A stretch of 64,000 nt of DNA from assembly GCA_020831885.1 (NCBI GenBank), contig JAFIFU010000006.1, positions 58,325 to 122,324 on the forward strand, read 5' to 3'. This DNA comes from Ectothiorhodospiraceae bacterium (GTDB lineage: Bacteria > Pseudomonadota > Gammaproteobacteria > Nitrococcales > Aquisalimonadaceae). Both the position numbers and the translations under genes were made by a program. Shown here in pieces: positions 38,416 through 47,679 of the stretch (position 1 is the stretch's first letter; the number at the start of each line of letters is the position of its first letter). Below the pieces are notes generated by a model, which did not search any database, had not been told where the DNA came from, and saw only the letters and a list, made by a program, of their open reading frames with translations.

Positions 38416-39180
38416 ATGCTGAACTTTGAAGTCTTGCTGGTGCTGGCGACCCTGGTGACGGGCGTCATCGTGGGGGTCGCCTGGCTGTTGCGGCGGGGCC
38501 GCGCCCGGGATGGCGACGGGGAGCGGACGGAGAACTGGGCGGTTGAGCTGGCCCGATCCCTTTTCCCGGTGCTGCTGGTGGTGCTCGTGGTGCGCTCCTT
38601 CATCGTGGAGCCGTTCCGGATACCCTCCGGCTCCATGATCCCGACCCTGGAAGTGGGGGATTTCATCCTGGTGAACAAGTCCGCCTACGGTGTGCGGCTG
38701 CCCGTCACCAATCAGCGGGTACTGGGCGACGGGCGGCCGGAGCGGGGTGAGTTGGTGGTGTTCAAGTATCCGCGCAACCCCCGTCAGGACTACATCAAGC
38801 GGGTCATCGGCGTGCCGGGGGATCATATCGTCATCCTGGACAAGACCCTGTACATCAACGGGGAAGCCGTTCCCCAGACCGAACTGCGGGCGTTCAACGA
38901 AGGCCGGGACTGGGGTGCCACCGTGCTGGAGGAACAGCTGGGTGACGTGGAATACAATATCCTGCACTATCCGGGAAGGACCATTGGTGATGGAGAATAC
39001 CGGGTACCGGACGGCCATTATTTCATGGTGGGTGACAACAGGGACCGCAGTGCCGACAGCCGCAGTTGGGGATTCGTCTCCGAGGAACTGCTGGTGGGGC
39101 GGGCCTTCTTGATCTGGATGAGCTGGGATGGCGAGAATCGACGTATCAACTGGAGCAGGATCGGTGAACGGATTCGCTGA
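38416..39180 (+). CDS. lepB: Signal peptidase I
   Basis: LepB removes signal peptides from exported proteins. The 254-residue protein has two N-terminal transmembrane segments (about 5-24 and 47-62), the catalytic Ser73 in RIPSGSMIPTL, the general-base Lys128 in DYIKRVIGVPGDH, and box E GDNRDRSADSRSWGFV. Shorter than E. coli LepB (324), as in many non-enteric Gammaproteobacteria. It is 30 bp after lepA, and its 3' end overlaps the next gene by 17 bp. Confidence 0.97.
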   Translation: MLNFEVLLVLATLVTGVIVGVAWLLRRGRARDGDGERTENWAVELARSLFPVLLVVLVVRSFIVEPFRIPSGSMIPTLEVGDFILVNKSAYGVRLPVTNQRVLGDGRPERGELVVFKYPRNPRQDYIKRVIGVPGDHIVILDKTLYINGEAVPQTELRAFNEGRDWGATVLEEQLGDVEYNILHYPGRTIGDGEYRVPDGHYFMVGDNRDRSADSRSWGFVSEELLVGRAFLIWMSWDGENRRINWSRIGERIR

Positions 39181-39538
39181 CCGGCAACGGGGGCTGTCCG
39201 CCATCGGGCTGCTGGTGGTTCTGGTGGTGGGGCTGAGCCTGGTGGTGATGGGCATCCGCCTGGTGCCGGTCTATCTGGAATCGCTGGAGGTGGGGAGCAT
39301 TATCGAGAGCGTGGCGGACGACCCGGCAATGCGCGGTGCAAGCCGCGCCGATATCCGCCGGGCCCTGGACCGACGCTTCAGCGTCAACACCATCCGGGGC
39401 GTGTCCCGGGACGATATCACCTTTGCCGAGACGGCCACGGGCATTGAGATCGTTGTGGATTACGAGGTGCGTGTGCCCCTGATCGGCAATCTGGACGCCG
39501 TGGCCAAGTTCCGGAAGTCGGCAGTGGTACCCCAGTGA
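39164..39538 (+). CDS. DUF4845 membrane-anchored protein
   Basis: A 124-residue protein from GTG 39164 (GGAGCAGG upstream); an ATG at 39128 would add 12 residues. The N terminus, RQRGLSAIGLLVVLVVGLSL, is one hydrophobic helix preceded by a basic patch and Gly, reminiscent of type IV pilin-like leaders but without the usual Glu at position 5. The rest is a soluble alpha/beta domain with TIRGVSRDDITFAE and the ending FRKSAVV. DUF4845 proteins are commonly found between lepB and rnc; function is unknown. It overlaps rnc by 4 bp. Confidence 0.88.
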   Translation: MNGFADRQRGLSAIGLLVVLVVGLSLVVMGIRLVPVYLESLEVGSIIESVADDPAMRGASRADIRRALDRRFSVNTIRGVSRDDITFAETATGIEIVVDYEVRVPLIGNLDAVAKFRKSAVVPQ

Positions 39539-40242
39539 CCCACGATTCCATGCAGCCGTTGATGGACGCCCTGCAATACCGGTTCCGGGATCCGTCGTTG
39601 CTGGACGAAGCGCTGACACACCGCAGCGTCAGCGAGCGCAATAACGAACGGCTGGAGTTCCTCGGGGACAGCATCCTCAATTTCGTCATCGCCTCGGAGT
39701 TGTTCGTGCGGCGGCCGGAGGAACCCGAGGGAGCCCTCAGTCGGCTCCGGGCCAGTCTGGTGAACAAGGACACCCTGGCCGCCATCGCCCGTCAGCTTGA
39801 ACTGGGGGAATGGCTGCGCCTGGGCAGCGGGGAGCGCAAGAGTGGCGGCCGCCGCCGGGATTCCATTCTCTCCGACGCCGTGGAGAGCATTATCGGCGCG
39901 GTGTACATGGACGGCGGCTATGGCGACAGCCGCGCCCTGATCCTGAGACTTTACCGGGATCGTCTGGAGGAATTGCCCGAAGCCAGCGAACTGAAGGATC
40001 CGAAAACCCGTTTACAGGAATTCCTGCAGTCCACCCGGCACGCCCTGCCCAGTTACCAGGTGAACCGGGTGAGCGGAAAGTCCCATGATCAGACCTTCAG
40101 CGTTTCCTGCCATGTGGAAGGCCTGGACATCGTCACCACCGGTACCGCCGGCAGTCGGCGACGGGCGGAACAGGTGGCGGCAGAGGCCATGCTACGGCGG
40201 TTAACGGAACACGTGTGTTACGGGACACGAGAGAAGCGCTGA
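39535..40242 (+). CDS. rnc: Ribonuclease III
   Basis: RNase III cleaves double-stranded RNA in rRNA and mRNA maturation. The 235-residue product has the signature ERLEFLGDSILNFVIASELF (catalytic Glu and Asp), the second acidic site in SDAVESIIGAVYMDGGYGDS, and a C-terminal double-stranded RNA-binding domain from about residue 155 with KTRLQEFLQSTRHALPSYQV. The GTG start at 39535 overlaps the DUF4845 stop (GTGA). Confidence 0.97.
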   Translation: MTHDSMQPLMDALQYRFRDPSLLDEALTHRSVSERNNERLEFLGDSILNFVIASELFVRRPEEPEGALSRLRASLVNKDTLAAIARQLELGEWLRLGSGERKSGGRRRDSILSDAVESIIGAVYMDGGYGDSRALILRLYRDRLEELPEASELKDPKTRLQEFLQSTRHALPSYQVNRVSGKSHDQTFSVSCHVEGLDIVTTGTAGSRRRAEQVAAEAMLRRLTEHVCYGTREKR

Positions 40243-40276
40243 TCAGTCTTTTCTTGATGGGACGGGATATCTGCGC

Positions 40277-41188
40277 ATGAGCGAGACGGTAGAAGAACCA
40301 CTGCGTTGCGGGTTTGTGGCCATTGTCGGCCGGCCCAATGTGGGCAAGTCCACGCTGCTGAACCGGATCCTGGGGATGAAGGTCAGCATCGTGTCCCGCA
40401 AGCCCCAGACCACCCGCAACCGGATTCTGGGTATCAACACCCGTGACCGTTTCCAGGTGGCCTACGTGGATACCCCCGGTCTGCATTCCCGGGAACCCCG
40501 GCGTCTGAACCGCATGTTGAACCGCAGCGCCACGGCAGCGCTGCAGGGCGTGGATCTGGTGGTGCTGGTGCTGGAGGCGGGGCGCTGGACGCCGGATGAC
40601 GAGCTGGTCCTGACGCAGATACGACAGGCGGGGGTGCCGGTGATCGCGGCGGTGAACAAGGTGGACCGGATCGCGGAGAAGACCGCTCTGCTTCCCTATC
40701 TGCAGACTCTGTCCCAGCGTCACGATTTCCAGGCGCTGGTGCCCATCTCGGCAGAACGCGGCACCAACGTGGAAGCCCTGGAGGCGGAGATCGTCCGGCG
40801 GCTTCCCGCGAGTGAAACGCTGCTTTTCCCCGAGGATCAGATCACGGACCGCAGCGAACGTTTTCTGGTGGCCGAACTGATCCGCGAGCAGTTGATGCGG
40901 CAGCTCGGGGAGGAGGTTCCGTATTCCACCACGGTGGAAATCGAGCGTTTCCGCTATGAGCGCGGCGTGGCCCATATCCATGCGGTGATCCTGGTGGAGC
41001 GGGATGGCCAGAAGGCCATTGTCATCGGCAAGGGCGGGCAGCAGCTCAAGCGCATCGGCCAACGGGCCCGCCACGCCATCGAGCAACTGCTTGGACGTCG
41101 GGTGTTCCTGGAGCTCTGGGTCAAAGTCCGCGAAGGCTGGGCGGACGACGACCGCGCGCTGCGCAGCCTGGGCTACGAGGAAGGCTGA
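40277..41188 (+). CDS. era: GTPase Era
   Basis: Era binds 16S rRNA and assists 30S maturation. The 303-residue protein has GRPNVGKSTLLNRILGMKVS, the switch region PQTTRNRILGI, DTPGLHSREPRRLNRMLNRS, NKVDRI, and a C-terminal KH domain (VEIERFRYERGVAHIHAVIL, then GKGGQQLKRIGQRAR). It lies 34 bp after rnc in the conserved rnc-era-recO order; that gap holds a 17-base match (40241-40257) to the hairpin arm at 15583-15603. Confidence 0.98.
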   Translation: MSETVEEPLRCGFVAIVGRPNVGKSTLLNRILGMKVSIVSRKPQTTRNRILGINTRDRFQVAYVDTPGLHSREPRRLNRMLNRSATAALQGVDLVVLVLEAGRWTPDDELVLTQIRQAGVPVIAAVNKVDRIAEKTALLPYLQTLSQRHDFQALVPISAERGTNVEALEAEIVRRLPASETLLFPEDQITDRSERFLVAELIREQLMRQLGEEVPYSTTVEIERFRYERGVAHIHAVILVERDGQKAIVIGKGGQQLKRIGQRARHAIEQLLGRRVFLELWVKVREGWADDDRALRSLGYEEG

Positions 41189-41207
41189 ACGGCCGGGGAG
41201 ACCGCCC

Positions 41208-41942
41208 ATGCGCCAGGACAAGGGGCGGCTTCTGGCCGCCTGGGTGCTGCATCGACGGGCCTACCGGGACACGAGTCTGATCGTTGAACTGTTCACCGCG
41301 GACCAGGGACGGGTTGGGCTCGTGGCGCGGGGCGCACGGGGAAGCCGTAGCCGGTGGCGGGGCCTGCTGGAGCCGTTCCAGCCGGTGGTGGCGGAATGGC
41401 GGGGCAGGGGAGAATTGCAGACCCTGGTGCAGGCCGAGCCGGCCGGCCCGGCGCTGCGGCTGCCCGGGCGAAGGCTGGCCAGCGGCTTTTATGTCAACGA
41501 GCTGATGTTACGCCTGGTGCGTCGTGGGGATCCTGCGCCGGAACTCTTCGCCGCCTACAGCCAGGCCCTTCGAGGGCTTTCCGAGGAAGCACGGCAGGAG
41601 GGCGCCGTGCTGCGCGTGTTTGAGCGGGACTTGCTGCGGGAGCTGGGTTATGCGCTGGAACTGCGCCACACCGCCGGCGGCGATGCCGTGAGCCCGAAAG
41701 CCCACTACCGCTATGATGCGGATGCGGGGCCCGTGCCTGTCGCCGGGCCGGGCCCGCGCACGGTCAGCGGGGCGGCGCTGCTTGCCCTGGCCGACGGGTA
41801 CCGGGCTGGACCGGACCGGTTATTGCTTGATGAGGCCCGGAGCTTGATGCAGGCCGTCCTGGCGCCTCACCTGGGCCAGCGACCACTGCAGAGTCGACAG
41901 CTCTATCGGAATCTGCTGAAAAGAGGAGATCGGGATGAGTGA
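41208..41942 (+). CDS. recO: DNA repair protein RecO
   Basis: RecO loads RecA in the RecFOR pathway. The 244-residue product has the N-terminal OB fold ([20 protein letters not shown], then [20 protein letters not shown]) and the C-terminal helical domain, ending [11 protein letters not shown]. It lacks obvious zinc-binding cysteines, as other gammaproteobacterial RecO proteins do. The ATG at 41208 follows GGGGAG. It overlaps pdxJ by 8 bp. Confidence 0.93.
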   Translation: MRQDKGRLLAAWVLHRRAYRDTSLIVELFTADQGRVGLVARGARGSRSRWRGLLEPFQPVVAEWRGRGELQTLVQAEPAGPALRLPGRRLASGFYVNELMLRLVRRGDPAPELFAAYSQALRGLSEEARQEGAVLRVFERDLLRELGYALELRHTAGGDAVSPKAHYRYDADAGPVPVAGPGPRTVSGAALLALADGYRAGPDRLLLDEARSLMQAVLAPHLGQRPLQSRQLYRNLLKRGDRDE

Positions 41943-42681
41943 AACGGTGGCACACGGGGTGCTCCTGGGCGTCAACGTGGATCATGTGGCCACGCTCCGG
42001 CAGGCCCGGGGAACCCGGTTTCCCGACCCGGTCAAGGCAGCGCTGGATGCGGAACAGGCCGGGGCGGATGGCATCACCGTGCACCTGCGGGAAGACCGGC
42101 GCCATATCCAGGATCACGATGTGGAGCGCCTGGTCGGCATGGTGACCACTCGTTTGAACCTGGAGATGGCGGTCACCGATGCCATGCTGGCTATCGCCAC
42201 GCGCTTGCGCCCGGCGTTCTGCTGTCTGGTTCCGGAGCGGCGGGAGGAACTCACCACCGAGGGCGGGTTGGATGTGGCCGCTCAGCAGGCGCGGATCACC
42301 GGGGCATGCCGGCAACTGGAGGCAGCGGGTATCCAGGTCTCGCTGTTCATCGACCCGGAGCCCCGACAACTGGAAGCGGCTGCCGCAGTCGGCGCGCCCT
42401 ATGTGGAGATCCACACCGGGGCCTATGCCGATGCCGGTGACCAGGCGACGGCGGCGACGGAGCTGGCGCGCATCCGCCGCGCGGTGGAGCAGGGCCGCGC
42501 CCTGGGGCTGCACGTCAATGCCGGGCACGGTCTGAATTACCATAACGTGCAGCCGGTGGCGGCGATTCCCGGTGTGCACGAGCTGAACATCGGACATGCC
42601 ATCGTGGCCCGGGCCGTGTTCAGCGGGTTCCACGAGGCCGTGCGGGAAATGAAGCGGCTGATCGTGGATGCGCAGCGGTGA
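41935..42681 (+). CDS. pdxJ: Pyridoxine 5'-phosphate synthase
   Basis: PdxJ condenses 1-deoxy-D-xylulose 5-phosphate with 3-hydroxy-1-aminoacetone phosphate to make PNP. The 248-residue TIM barrel begins with [20 protein letters not shown], continues with [24 protein letters not shown] and [11 protein letters not shown], and ends with [18 protein letters not shown] and [14 protein letters not shown]. It sits between recO and acpS with overlaps on both sides, a conserved arrangement. Confidence 0.98.
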   Translation: MSETVAHGVLLGVNVDHVATLRQARGTRFPDPVKAALDAEQAGADGITVHLREDRRHIQDHDVERLVGMVTTRLNLEMAVTDAMLAIATRLRPAFCCLVPERREELTTEGGLDVAAQQARITGACRQLEAAGIQVSLFIDPEPRQLEAAAAVGAPYVEIHTGAYADAGDQATAATELARIRRAVEQGRALGLHVNAGHGLNYHNVQPVAAIPGVHELNIGHAIVARAVFSGFHEAVREMKRLIVDAQR

Positions 42682-43076
42682 TGATCGCAGGCATCGGCAC
42701 GGATCTGGTCCGGATCGAGCGGGTGCGCCGGGTACTGGAGCGCCATGGCGAACGCTTCGCCCGTCGCGTTCTCACCGAGGCGGAGCTTGTCCAATGGCGC
42801 CGGCATCCGCTTCCGCACCGCTTCCTGGCCAAACGTTTCGCGGCCAAGGAAGCCCTGGCCAAGGCGCTGGGCACTGGCATCGGTGCCACGGTGTCCTTCC
42901 GGGATCTGGAGATCGGTCATGATTCCCACGGCCGGCCCCTGGTGCATACAAGCCGGCGCCTGGATCGCTGGTTGGAAAGCCGGGGCTGGTGCAACTGCCA
43001 GGTGAGTATCAGCGACGAACAGGATCTGGCCCTTGCTTTCGCCGTGGTGGAGTCAGTGGAGGCCGGCGGAGCCTGA
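42681..43076 (+). CDS. acpS: Holo-[acyl-carrier-protein] synthase
   Basis: AcpS transfers 4'-phosphopantetheine to ACP. The 131-residue product has IAGIGTDLVRIERVRRVLER and RFLAKRFAAKEALAKALGTG with the metal-binding Asp and Glu, and ISDEQDLALAFAVVE near the end. The ATG at 42681 overlaps the pdxJ stop (TGATG); a GTG at 42678 is an alternative. The gene overlaps the convergent barA by 24 bp. Confidence 0.96.
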   Translation: MIAGIGTDLVRIERVRRVLERHGERFARRVLTEAELVQWRRHPLPHRFLAKRFAAKEALAKALGTGIGATVSFRDLEIGHDSHGRPLVHTSRRLDRWLESRGWCNCQVSISDEQDLALAFAVVESVEAGGA

Positions 43077-45812
43077 CAGACGGTCCGGTTCGGTGTCGCC
43101 GACCAGGGCATGAATCCGTTCCAGCAGCGTGCTCACGCCGCCGGGGACATGCACCCGTTCGCCCCGGATCAGCACCTGCTCCAGTTCGTGGCAGGCTGCC
43201 TTGAGTTCGGGAACCTGGCAGACACTGGCAGCCCCATGCAGCTTGTGAACCTGCTGGCGGAGTCCTTCCAGATCCCCCTGGCGGTACTGGCGTTGAATCG
43301 CCCGCTTGTGCCCCGGCAACTCCCGGAGCAGCATGTCCCGCAGCTCGTTGGTCAGGCGCGTGTCCTGATCATCGCCGGCGTCCGGCGATGGAAGGCTCGG
43401 GAGTTGCTCCCGGCTCCGCGCGCTGCATTCCCTGACCTGTGCCAGTATCTGGGCCTCGCTCACCGGTTTGATCAGGCAGTCGTCCATGCCCTGCTGCAGA
43501 AGGCGCTCCCGTTCGCCATGCATGGCGTTGGCGGTAATGGCCACGATGCGGCTGGGTTTCCGCTTGCGGCCCTGGTGCCGGCGAATGCGGGCAGCGGCGG
43601 TCTCACCGCTCATGGTGGGCATGTGGATATCCATGAGAATCAGATCGTAGTCCTGCCCCTTGCACAGCGTGACGGCCTGCAGGCCGTTCTCCGCCTCGTG
43701 GACCTGCACCCCGTGACGCCGCAGGATGGTGCAGACCAGCTTGCGATTGATCGCATTGTCATCCGCCACCAGGGCCGTGACATCCCTGTGGTCCTCCGGT
43801 TTCGCTTCGGTCCGGGTGGGATCGTCGCCGGTGTTCCGCTGCGGCAGCAGGGCCTCCGGCGCAACGGCACGGCACATCTCCCGGTACAGCGTCTGGCGCC
43901 GGGAAGCCTTCGGCAGTGCGGCGAACGCCCCCTGCTGAAACAGGCTGCGGAGCTCGTTCCGGTCCACTGTGCTGGCCAGTACGATGATGGGAAGCTTCAG
44001 TTTCGGCAACCGGTTCATCAGCCCGCCGAACACGCGGGCGTTGAGCTCCTCCCGCGTCTGGCCGATCACGGCCACGTCCCAACGGCTTTCCGCCTGAATC
44101 AGTGACATGAACACACCCCGGTCTTCCGCTTCGGTCACCTTCATGCCCCAGGATTCGAACAGATGCCGGGCCGCCAGACGGGACAGCACGGATTCGTCGT
44201 ACAGCAGGGCCCGTTTCTCCCGTGCCGGGTTGTCCCGGCTGAGCATGCGTTTCTCACTCGCATCCACCCCGGGCTGGCGCGCGCAGCGCAGGGTGAACCA
44301 GAAGGTGGAGCCCTGATCCGGCATGCTCTCCAGACCGATGTCACCGCCCATCTGCTCCAGTAGCTTCTTGCAGATGATCAGCCCCAGGCCGGCGCCGCCG
44401 AAACGCCGGGTGATCGAGGTATCCGCCTGGCTGAAGGCATTGAACAGCTTGTCCTGATCATTGGGGGAGAGCCCGATCCCGGTATCCGTCACGGTCACGC
44501 GCAGCAGTGCCTCCCGCTCATCCGCCTCTTCCAGCATCAGCCGGACCACCACGCGGCCCCGGGGCGTGAACTTGATGGCGTTGTGCACCAGGTTCGTGAG
44601 CACCTGCCGGATGCGGATGGGATCGCCGTAGAGCTTGAGCGGCACATCGCTGTAGACCAGATGAATCAGCTCCAGGCTCTTGCCGTATGCGGCCGGCGCC
44701 ATCAGTGACATGACCTCTTCGACACAGTCCCGCAGATCAAAGGCCACGTTGTCGATGACCAGCTTGCCCGCTTCCATGCGCGAAAAGTCCAGGATGTCGT
44801 TCACCAGGGAGAGCAGGTTGGCACAGGATTCCCGGATGGTGTTGACGTAGTCCCGCTGCTCGTCATCCAGGCGGGAGTGGGACAGCAGATCGGAAAATCC
44901 CAGTATCCCGTTGATCGGTGTCCGGATCTCGTGGCTCATGTTGGCAAGGAACTCGGACTTGACCTTGCTGCCCTCCAGGGCACGCTTACGGGCGATATCC
45001 AGTTCCACGTTCTGGATTTCCACCGCTTCCAGGGTTTCCCGGAGCTCCCTGGTGGCCTGCTCGATCTGATCGTTGAGCGCCTGATGGGAATGCTCCAGCG
45101 CGATGGCCATCCGGTTCACGTCCCGGGCAAGCCCCGCTATCTCGCCGTCGGCCAGCAGATGAACCCGCGCCCGCAGATCCCCCGCGCCCAGACGCCGGAC
45201 CACATTCCCCAACCGCCCCAACGGGGCGACCGCCTGGCGCCGGGTCCACAGGCCCAGCAGCAGGGACACCGCCAGGGCCACCAGCATGCTGCCTGCCAGC
45301 AACCCCATGCCGCCGAATTCACGGACCATCACCGGCCAGACCTCCGTGTCCACCAGCACCCAGCCCACCGGTCGGCCGGCATTCTCCATCAACTCGCTGA
45401 AATAGAGAATGGGCTGGTGGGGCATGATCGCCAGTTGATAGGTCGGCGCCGGATCCCGACCACTGAAGGTTTCGTACAGGCGGGTGAGCAGGGGGGCGAA
45501 GGGATGATCATCCGGGGAACGCTGCTGCTCGGCCAGGACGCTGCCATCGGCGGCCAGCAGGATCACCCGCCGGATCTCCGGATCACCCAGTGCGGCTTCC
45601 GCCATCTGCTGCAGTGCGGCGCGGTCGCCGGTGGCCAGGGCAGGGCGGGAGGCCGGGGCCAGCTGCCGGGCGAGCTGTTCGCCCCGGTGTTCCAGCTGCT
45701 GGCCGATGCTGGCGAGCTGCTGGTTCATCAGGAACAGCACCAGCGCCGCGCCGGTCAACACGGGCGCGGCCACGGCCAGCAACATGATCCGACTTCCCAG
45801 GCTCCAGCGCAT
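43053..45812 (-). CDS. barA: Hybrid sensor histidine kinase BarA/GacS
   Basis: BarA/GacS controls carbon storage regulation through UvrY/GacA and the Csr/Rsm small RNAs. The 919-residue protein has two transmembrane helices (about 9-30 and 168-190) around a periplasmic domain, a HAMP region, a dimerisation/phosphoacceptor site FLANMSHEIRTPINGI (His294), an ATPase domain with NLVHNAIKFTP and FGGAGLGLIICKKL, a degenerate receiver-like segment, a receiver with DLILMDIHMPTMSG (Asp about 728), and an HPt domain with KLHGAAS (His about 859). This tripartite order and the neighbouring uvrY support BarA. Confidence 0.95.
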   Translation of the reverse strand: MRWSLGSRIMLLAVAAPVLTGAALVLFLMNQQLASIGQQLEHRGEQLARQLAPASRPALATGDRAALQQMAEAALGDPEIRRVILLAADGSVLAEQQRSPDDHPFAPLLTRLYETFSGRDPAPTYQLAIMPHQPILYFSELMENAGRPVGWVLVDTEVWPVMVREFGGMGLLAGSMLVALAVSLLLGLWTRRQAVAPLGRLGNVVRRLGAGDLRARVHLLADGEIAGLARDVNRMAIALEHSHQALNDQIEQATRELRETLEAVEIQNVELDIARKRALEGSKVKSEFLANMSHEIRTPINGILGFSDLLSHSRLDDEQRDYVNTIRESCANLLSLVNDILDFSRMEAGKLVIDNVAFDLRDCVEEVMSLMAPAAYGKSLELIHLVYSDVPLKLYGDPIRIRQVLTNLVHNAIKFTPRGRVVVRLMLEEADEREALLRVTVTDTGIGLSPNDQDKLFNAFSQADTSITRRFGGAGLGLIICKKLLEQMGGDIGLESMPDQGSTFWFTLRCARQPGVDASEKRMLSRDNPAREKRALLYDESVLSRLAARHLFESWGMKVTEAEDRGVFMSLIQAESRWDVAVIGQTREELNARVFGGLMNRLPKLKLPIIVLASTVDRNELRSLFQQGAFAALPKASRRQTLYREMCRAVAPEALLPQRNTGDDPTRTEAKPEDHRDVTALVADDNAINRKLVCTILRRHGVQVHEAENGLQAVTLCKGQDYDLILMDIHMPTMSGETAAARIRRHQGRKRKPSRIVAITANAMHGERERLLQQGMDDCLIKPVSEAQILAQVRECSARSREQLPSLPSPDAGDDQDTRLTNELRDMLLRELPGHKRAIQRQYRQGDLEGLRQQVHKLHGAASVCQVPELKAACHELEQVLIRGERVHVPGGVSTLLERIHALVGDTEPDRLSGSAGLH

Positions 45813-45966
45813 GGGTATTCTTGAAAGGTGGCTGCGGGTAGTTGCGTCATGCTACACCGATCCCGGCGGAGGCCACCAGTGGCGTGCCCCTTGCCGTACC
45901 CGCTTCAACGCCGTGGGCTTTCCTGAGACAATGCCAGCCTGACTCCGGATGAAGGACTGTTGGCAG

Positions 45967-46857
45967 ATGAATTACCCGACCGTTGAGGATTTCGTCGGCA
46001 ACACGCCGCTGGTTCGCCTGCAGCGGCTGGCCGGGGAAACGAGCAACACGGTATTGCTGAAGCTGGAGGGGAACAATCCGGCCGGCTCGGTGAAAGACCG
46101 CCCCGCCGTGAGCATGATCCGCCGGGCGGAGGAGCGGGGTGAAATCCAACCCGGGGACACCCTGATCGAGGCCACCAGCGGCAACACCGGCATCGCCCTG
46201 GCCATGGCCGCGGCGATCCGCGGCTACCGCATGGTGCTGATCATGCCCGAGAACATGACGGCCGAGCGGCGCGCTTCCATGCGCGCCTACGGCGCCGAGT
46301 TGATCCTGGTACCCCAGAGCGGCGGCATGGAAGAGGCCCGCGATCTTGCCCTGCGGATGCAGGCGGAAGGCAAGGGCAATGTCCTGGACCAGTTCGCCAA
46401 CCCGGACAACTGGCGGTCCCATTACGAGGGAACGGGCCCGGAGATCTGGCGCGACACGGACGGGCGGGTCACCCATTTCGTCTCCTCCATGGGAACCACC
46501 GGCACCATCATGGGCACGTCCCGCTATCTGAAGGAGCGGAACCCGGACATCCAGATAGTCGGCGTGCAACCGCTGGAGGGATCGCAGATTCCCGGTATCC
46601 GCCGCTGGCCCGAAGCCTATCTGCCGAAGATCTACGAACCCTCCCGGGTGGACCGTATCATCGACGTCACCCAGTCCGACGCCGAAGAGATGACGCGCCG
46701 GCTGGCGGCGAAGGAAGGGATCATGGCAGGCGTCTCCTCCGGTGGCGCACTGGTGGCGGCGCTGCAGCTTTCCGCGGAGCTGGAGAACGCCACCATCGTC
46801 AGCATTGTCTGCGATCGCGGCGACCGTTATCTCTCCAGCGGGGTGTTCCCGGACTGA
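45967..46857 (+). CDS. cysM: Cysteine synthase B
   Basis: CysM is the PLP-dependent O-acetylserine sulfhydrylase that can use thiosulfate. The 296-residue protein starts MNYPTVEDFVGNTPLVRLQR, has the PLP lysine in NPAGSVKDRPA, the TSGNTGIALAM loop, the glycine loop SSMGTTGTIMG, and ends with VCDRGDRYLSSGVF. The NNPAGSVKDRPA form distinguishes CysM from CysK. An ATG 18 bases upstream (45949) is an alternative start. It is divergent from barA and four bases from the next gene. Confidence 0.95.
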   Translation: MNYPTVEDFVGNTPLVRLQRLAGETSNTVLLKLEGNNPAGSVKDRPAVSMIRRAEERGEIQPGDTLIEATSGNTGIALAMAAAIRGYRMVLIMPENMTAERRASMRAYGAELILVPQSGGMEEARDLALRMQAEGKGNVLDQFANPDNWRSHYEGTGPEIWRDTDGRVTHFVSSMGTTGTIMGTSRYLKERNPDIQIVGVQPLEGSQIPGIRRWPEAYLPKIYEPSRVDRIIDVTQSDAEEMTRRLAAKEGIMAGVSSGGALVAALQLSAELENATIVSIVCDRGDRYLSSGVFPD

Positions 46858-46861
46858 CGCC

Positions 46862-47677
46862 ATGAACGTATTCGCCTTCGATATCGAGACCATCCCGGAT
46901 GTGGATGGTGGCCGGCGACTGCTGGATCTGCCCGACACCCTGTCCGACGCCCAGGTGGCGGAGGCCTTGTTCGCCCAGCGCCGGCAGGCCACGGGCGGTT
47001 CGGATTTCCTTCGTCTGCATCTGCACCGGATCGCCGTGATCTCCGTCGCCCTGCGGACCGGGGAACGCTTCCGGGTCTGGTCGTTGGGAGATGGCGACGA
47101 TGATGAAGCCGGGATTCTCCGGCGCTTCTTCGAGGGCATCGAACGCTTCACGCCGACCCTGGTCTCCTGGAACGGGAGCGGTTTCGACCTGCCGGTGATC
47201 CACTACCGGGCGATGCTGCATGGCGTGCCGGCCCCGCGCTACTGGGAAACCGGTGCCAGCGAGCAGAGCTTCCGCTGGAACAATTACCTGAACCGCTTCC
47301 ATGATCGTCACACGGACCTGATGGATGTGCTGGCCGGCTACCAGCCCCGGGCCAATGCCCCGCTGGACGAGATCGCCACCCTGTGCGGCTATCCAGGCAA
47401 AATGGGGATGAGCGGCGGCCAGGTCTGGGAGGCGATCCTGGCCGGGCACTTCGACCAGGTCCGGGACTACTGCGAGACGGATGTGCTGAATACCTACCTG
47501 GTCTTTCTCCGTTTCCAGTTGATCCGCGGGCACCTGGATGCCGCGGGGTATGCGCGGGAATGCGGGGTTGTCCGGGAGACGCTGGCACAGGAAAACCGGG
47601 CGCATTTCCGCCGCTTTCTGGATGCCTGGCCGCCTTCGCCCCTGGAACAGGCGCCGACGCCGGCGGAGGGAAGCTGA
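46862..47677 (+). CDS. Predicted 3'-5' exonuclease (PolB-like, DnaQ fold)
   Basis: A 271-residue protein of the predicted PolB-type exonuclease family (PF10108). The DEDD catalytic residues are visible: FAFDIETIPD near the N terminus (Asp7, Glu9), SWNGSGFDLPVIHYRA in the middle, and RDYCETDVLNTYLVFLRFQL near the C terminus. No polymerase domain is present. The function in vivo is uncharacterised. It starts five bases after cysM and ends two bases before rlmD. Confidence 0.9.
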   Translation: MNVFAFDIETIPDVDGGRRLLDLPDTLSDAQVAEALFAQRRQATGGSDFLRLHLHRIAVISVALRTGERFRVWSLGDGDDDEAGILRRFFEGIERFTPTLVSWNGSGFDLPVIHYRAMLHGVPAPRYWETGASEQSFRWNNYLNRFHDRHTDLMDVLAGYQPRANAPLDEIATLCGYPGKMGMSGGQVWEAILAGHFDQVRDYCETDVLNTYLVFLRFQLIRGHLDAAGYARECGVVRETLAQENRAHFRRFLDAWPPSPLEQAPTPAEGS

Positions 47678-47679
47678 GC

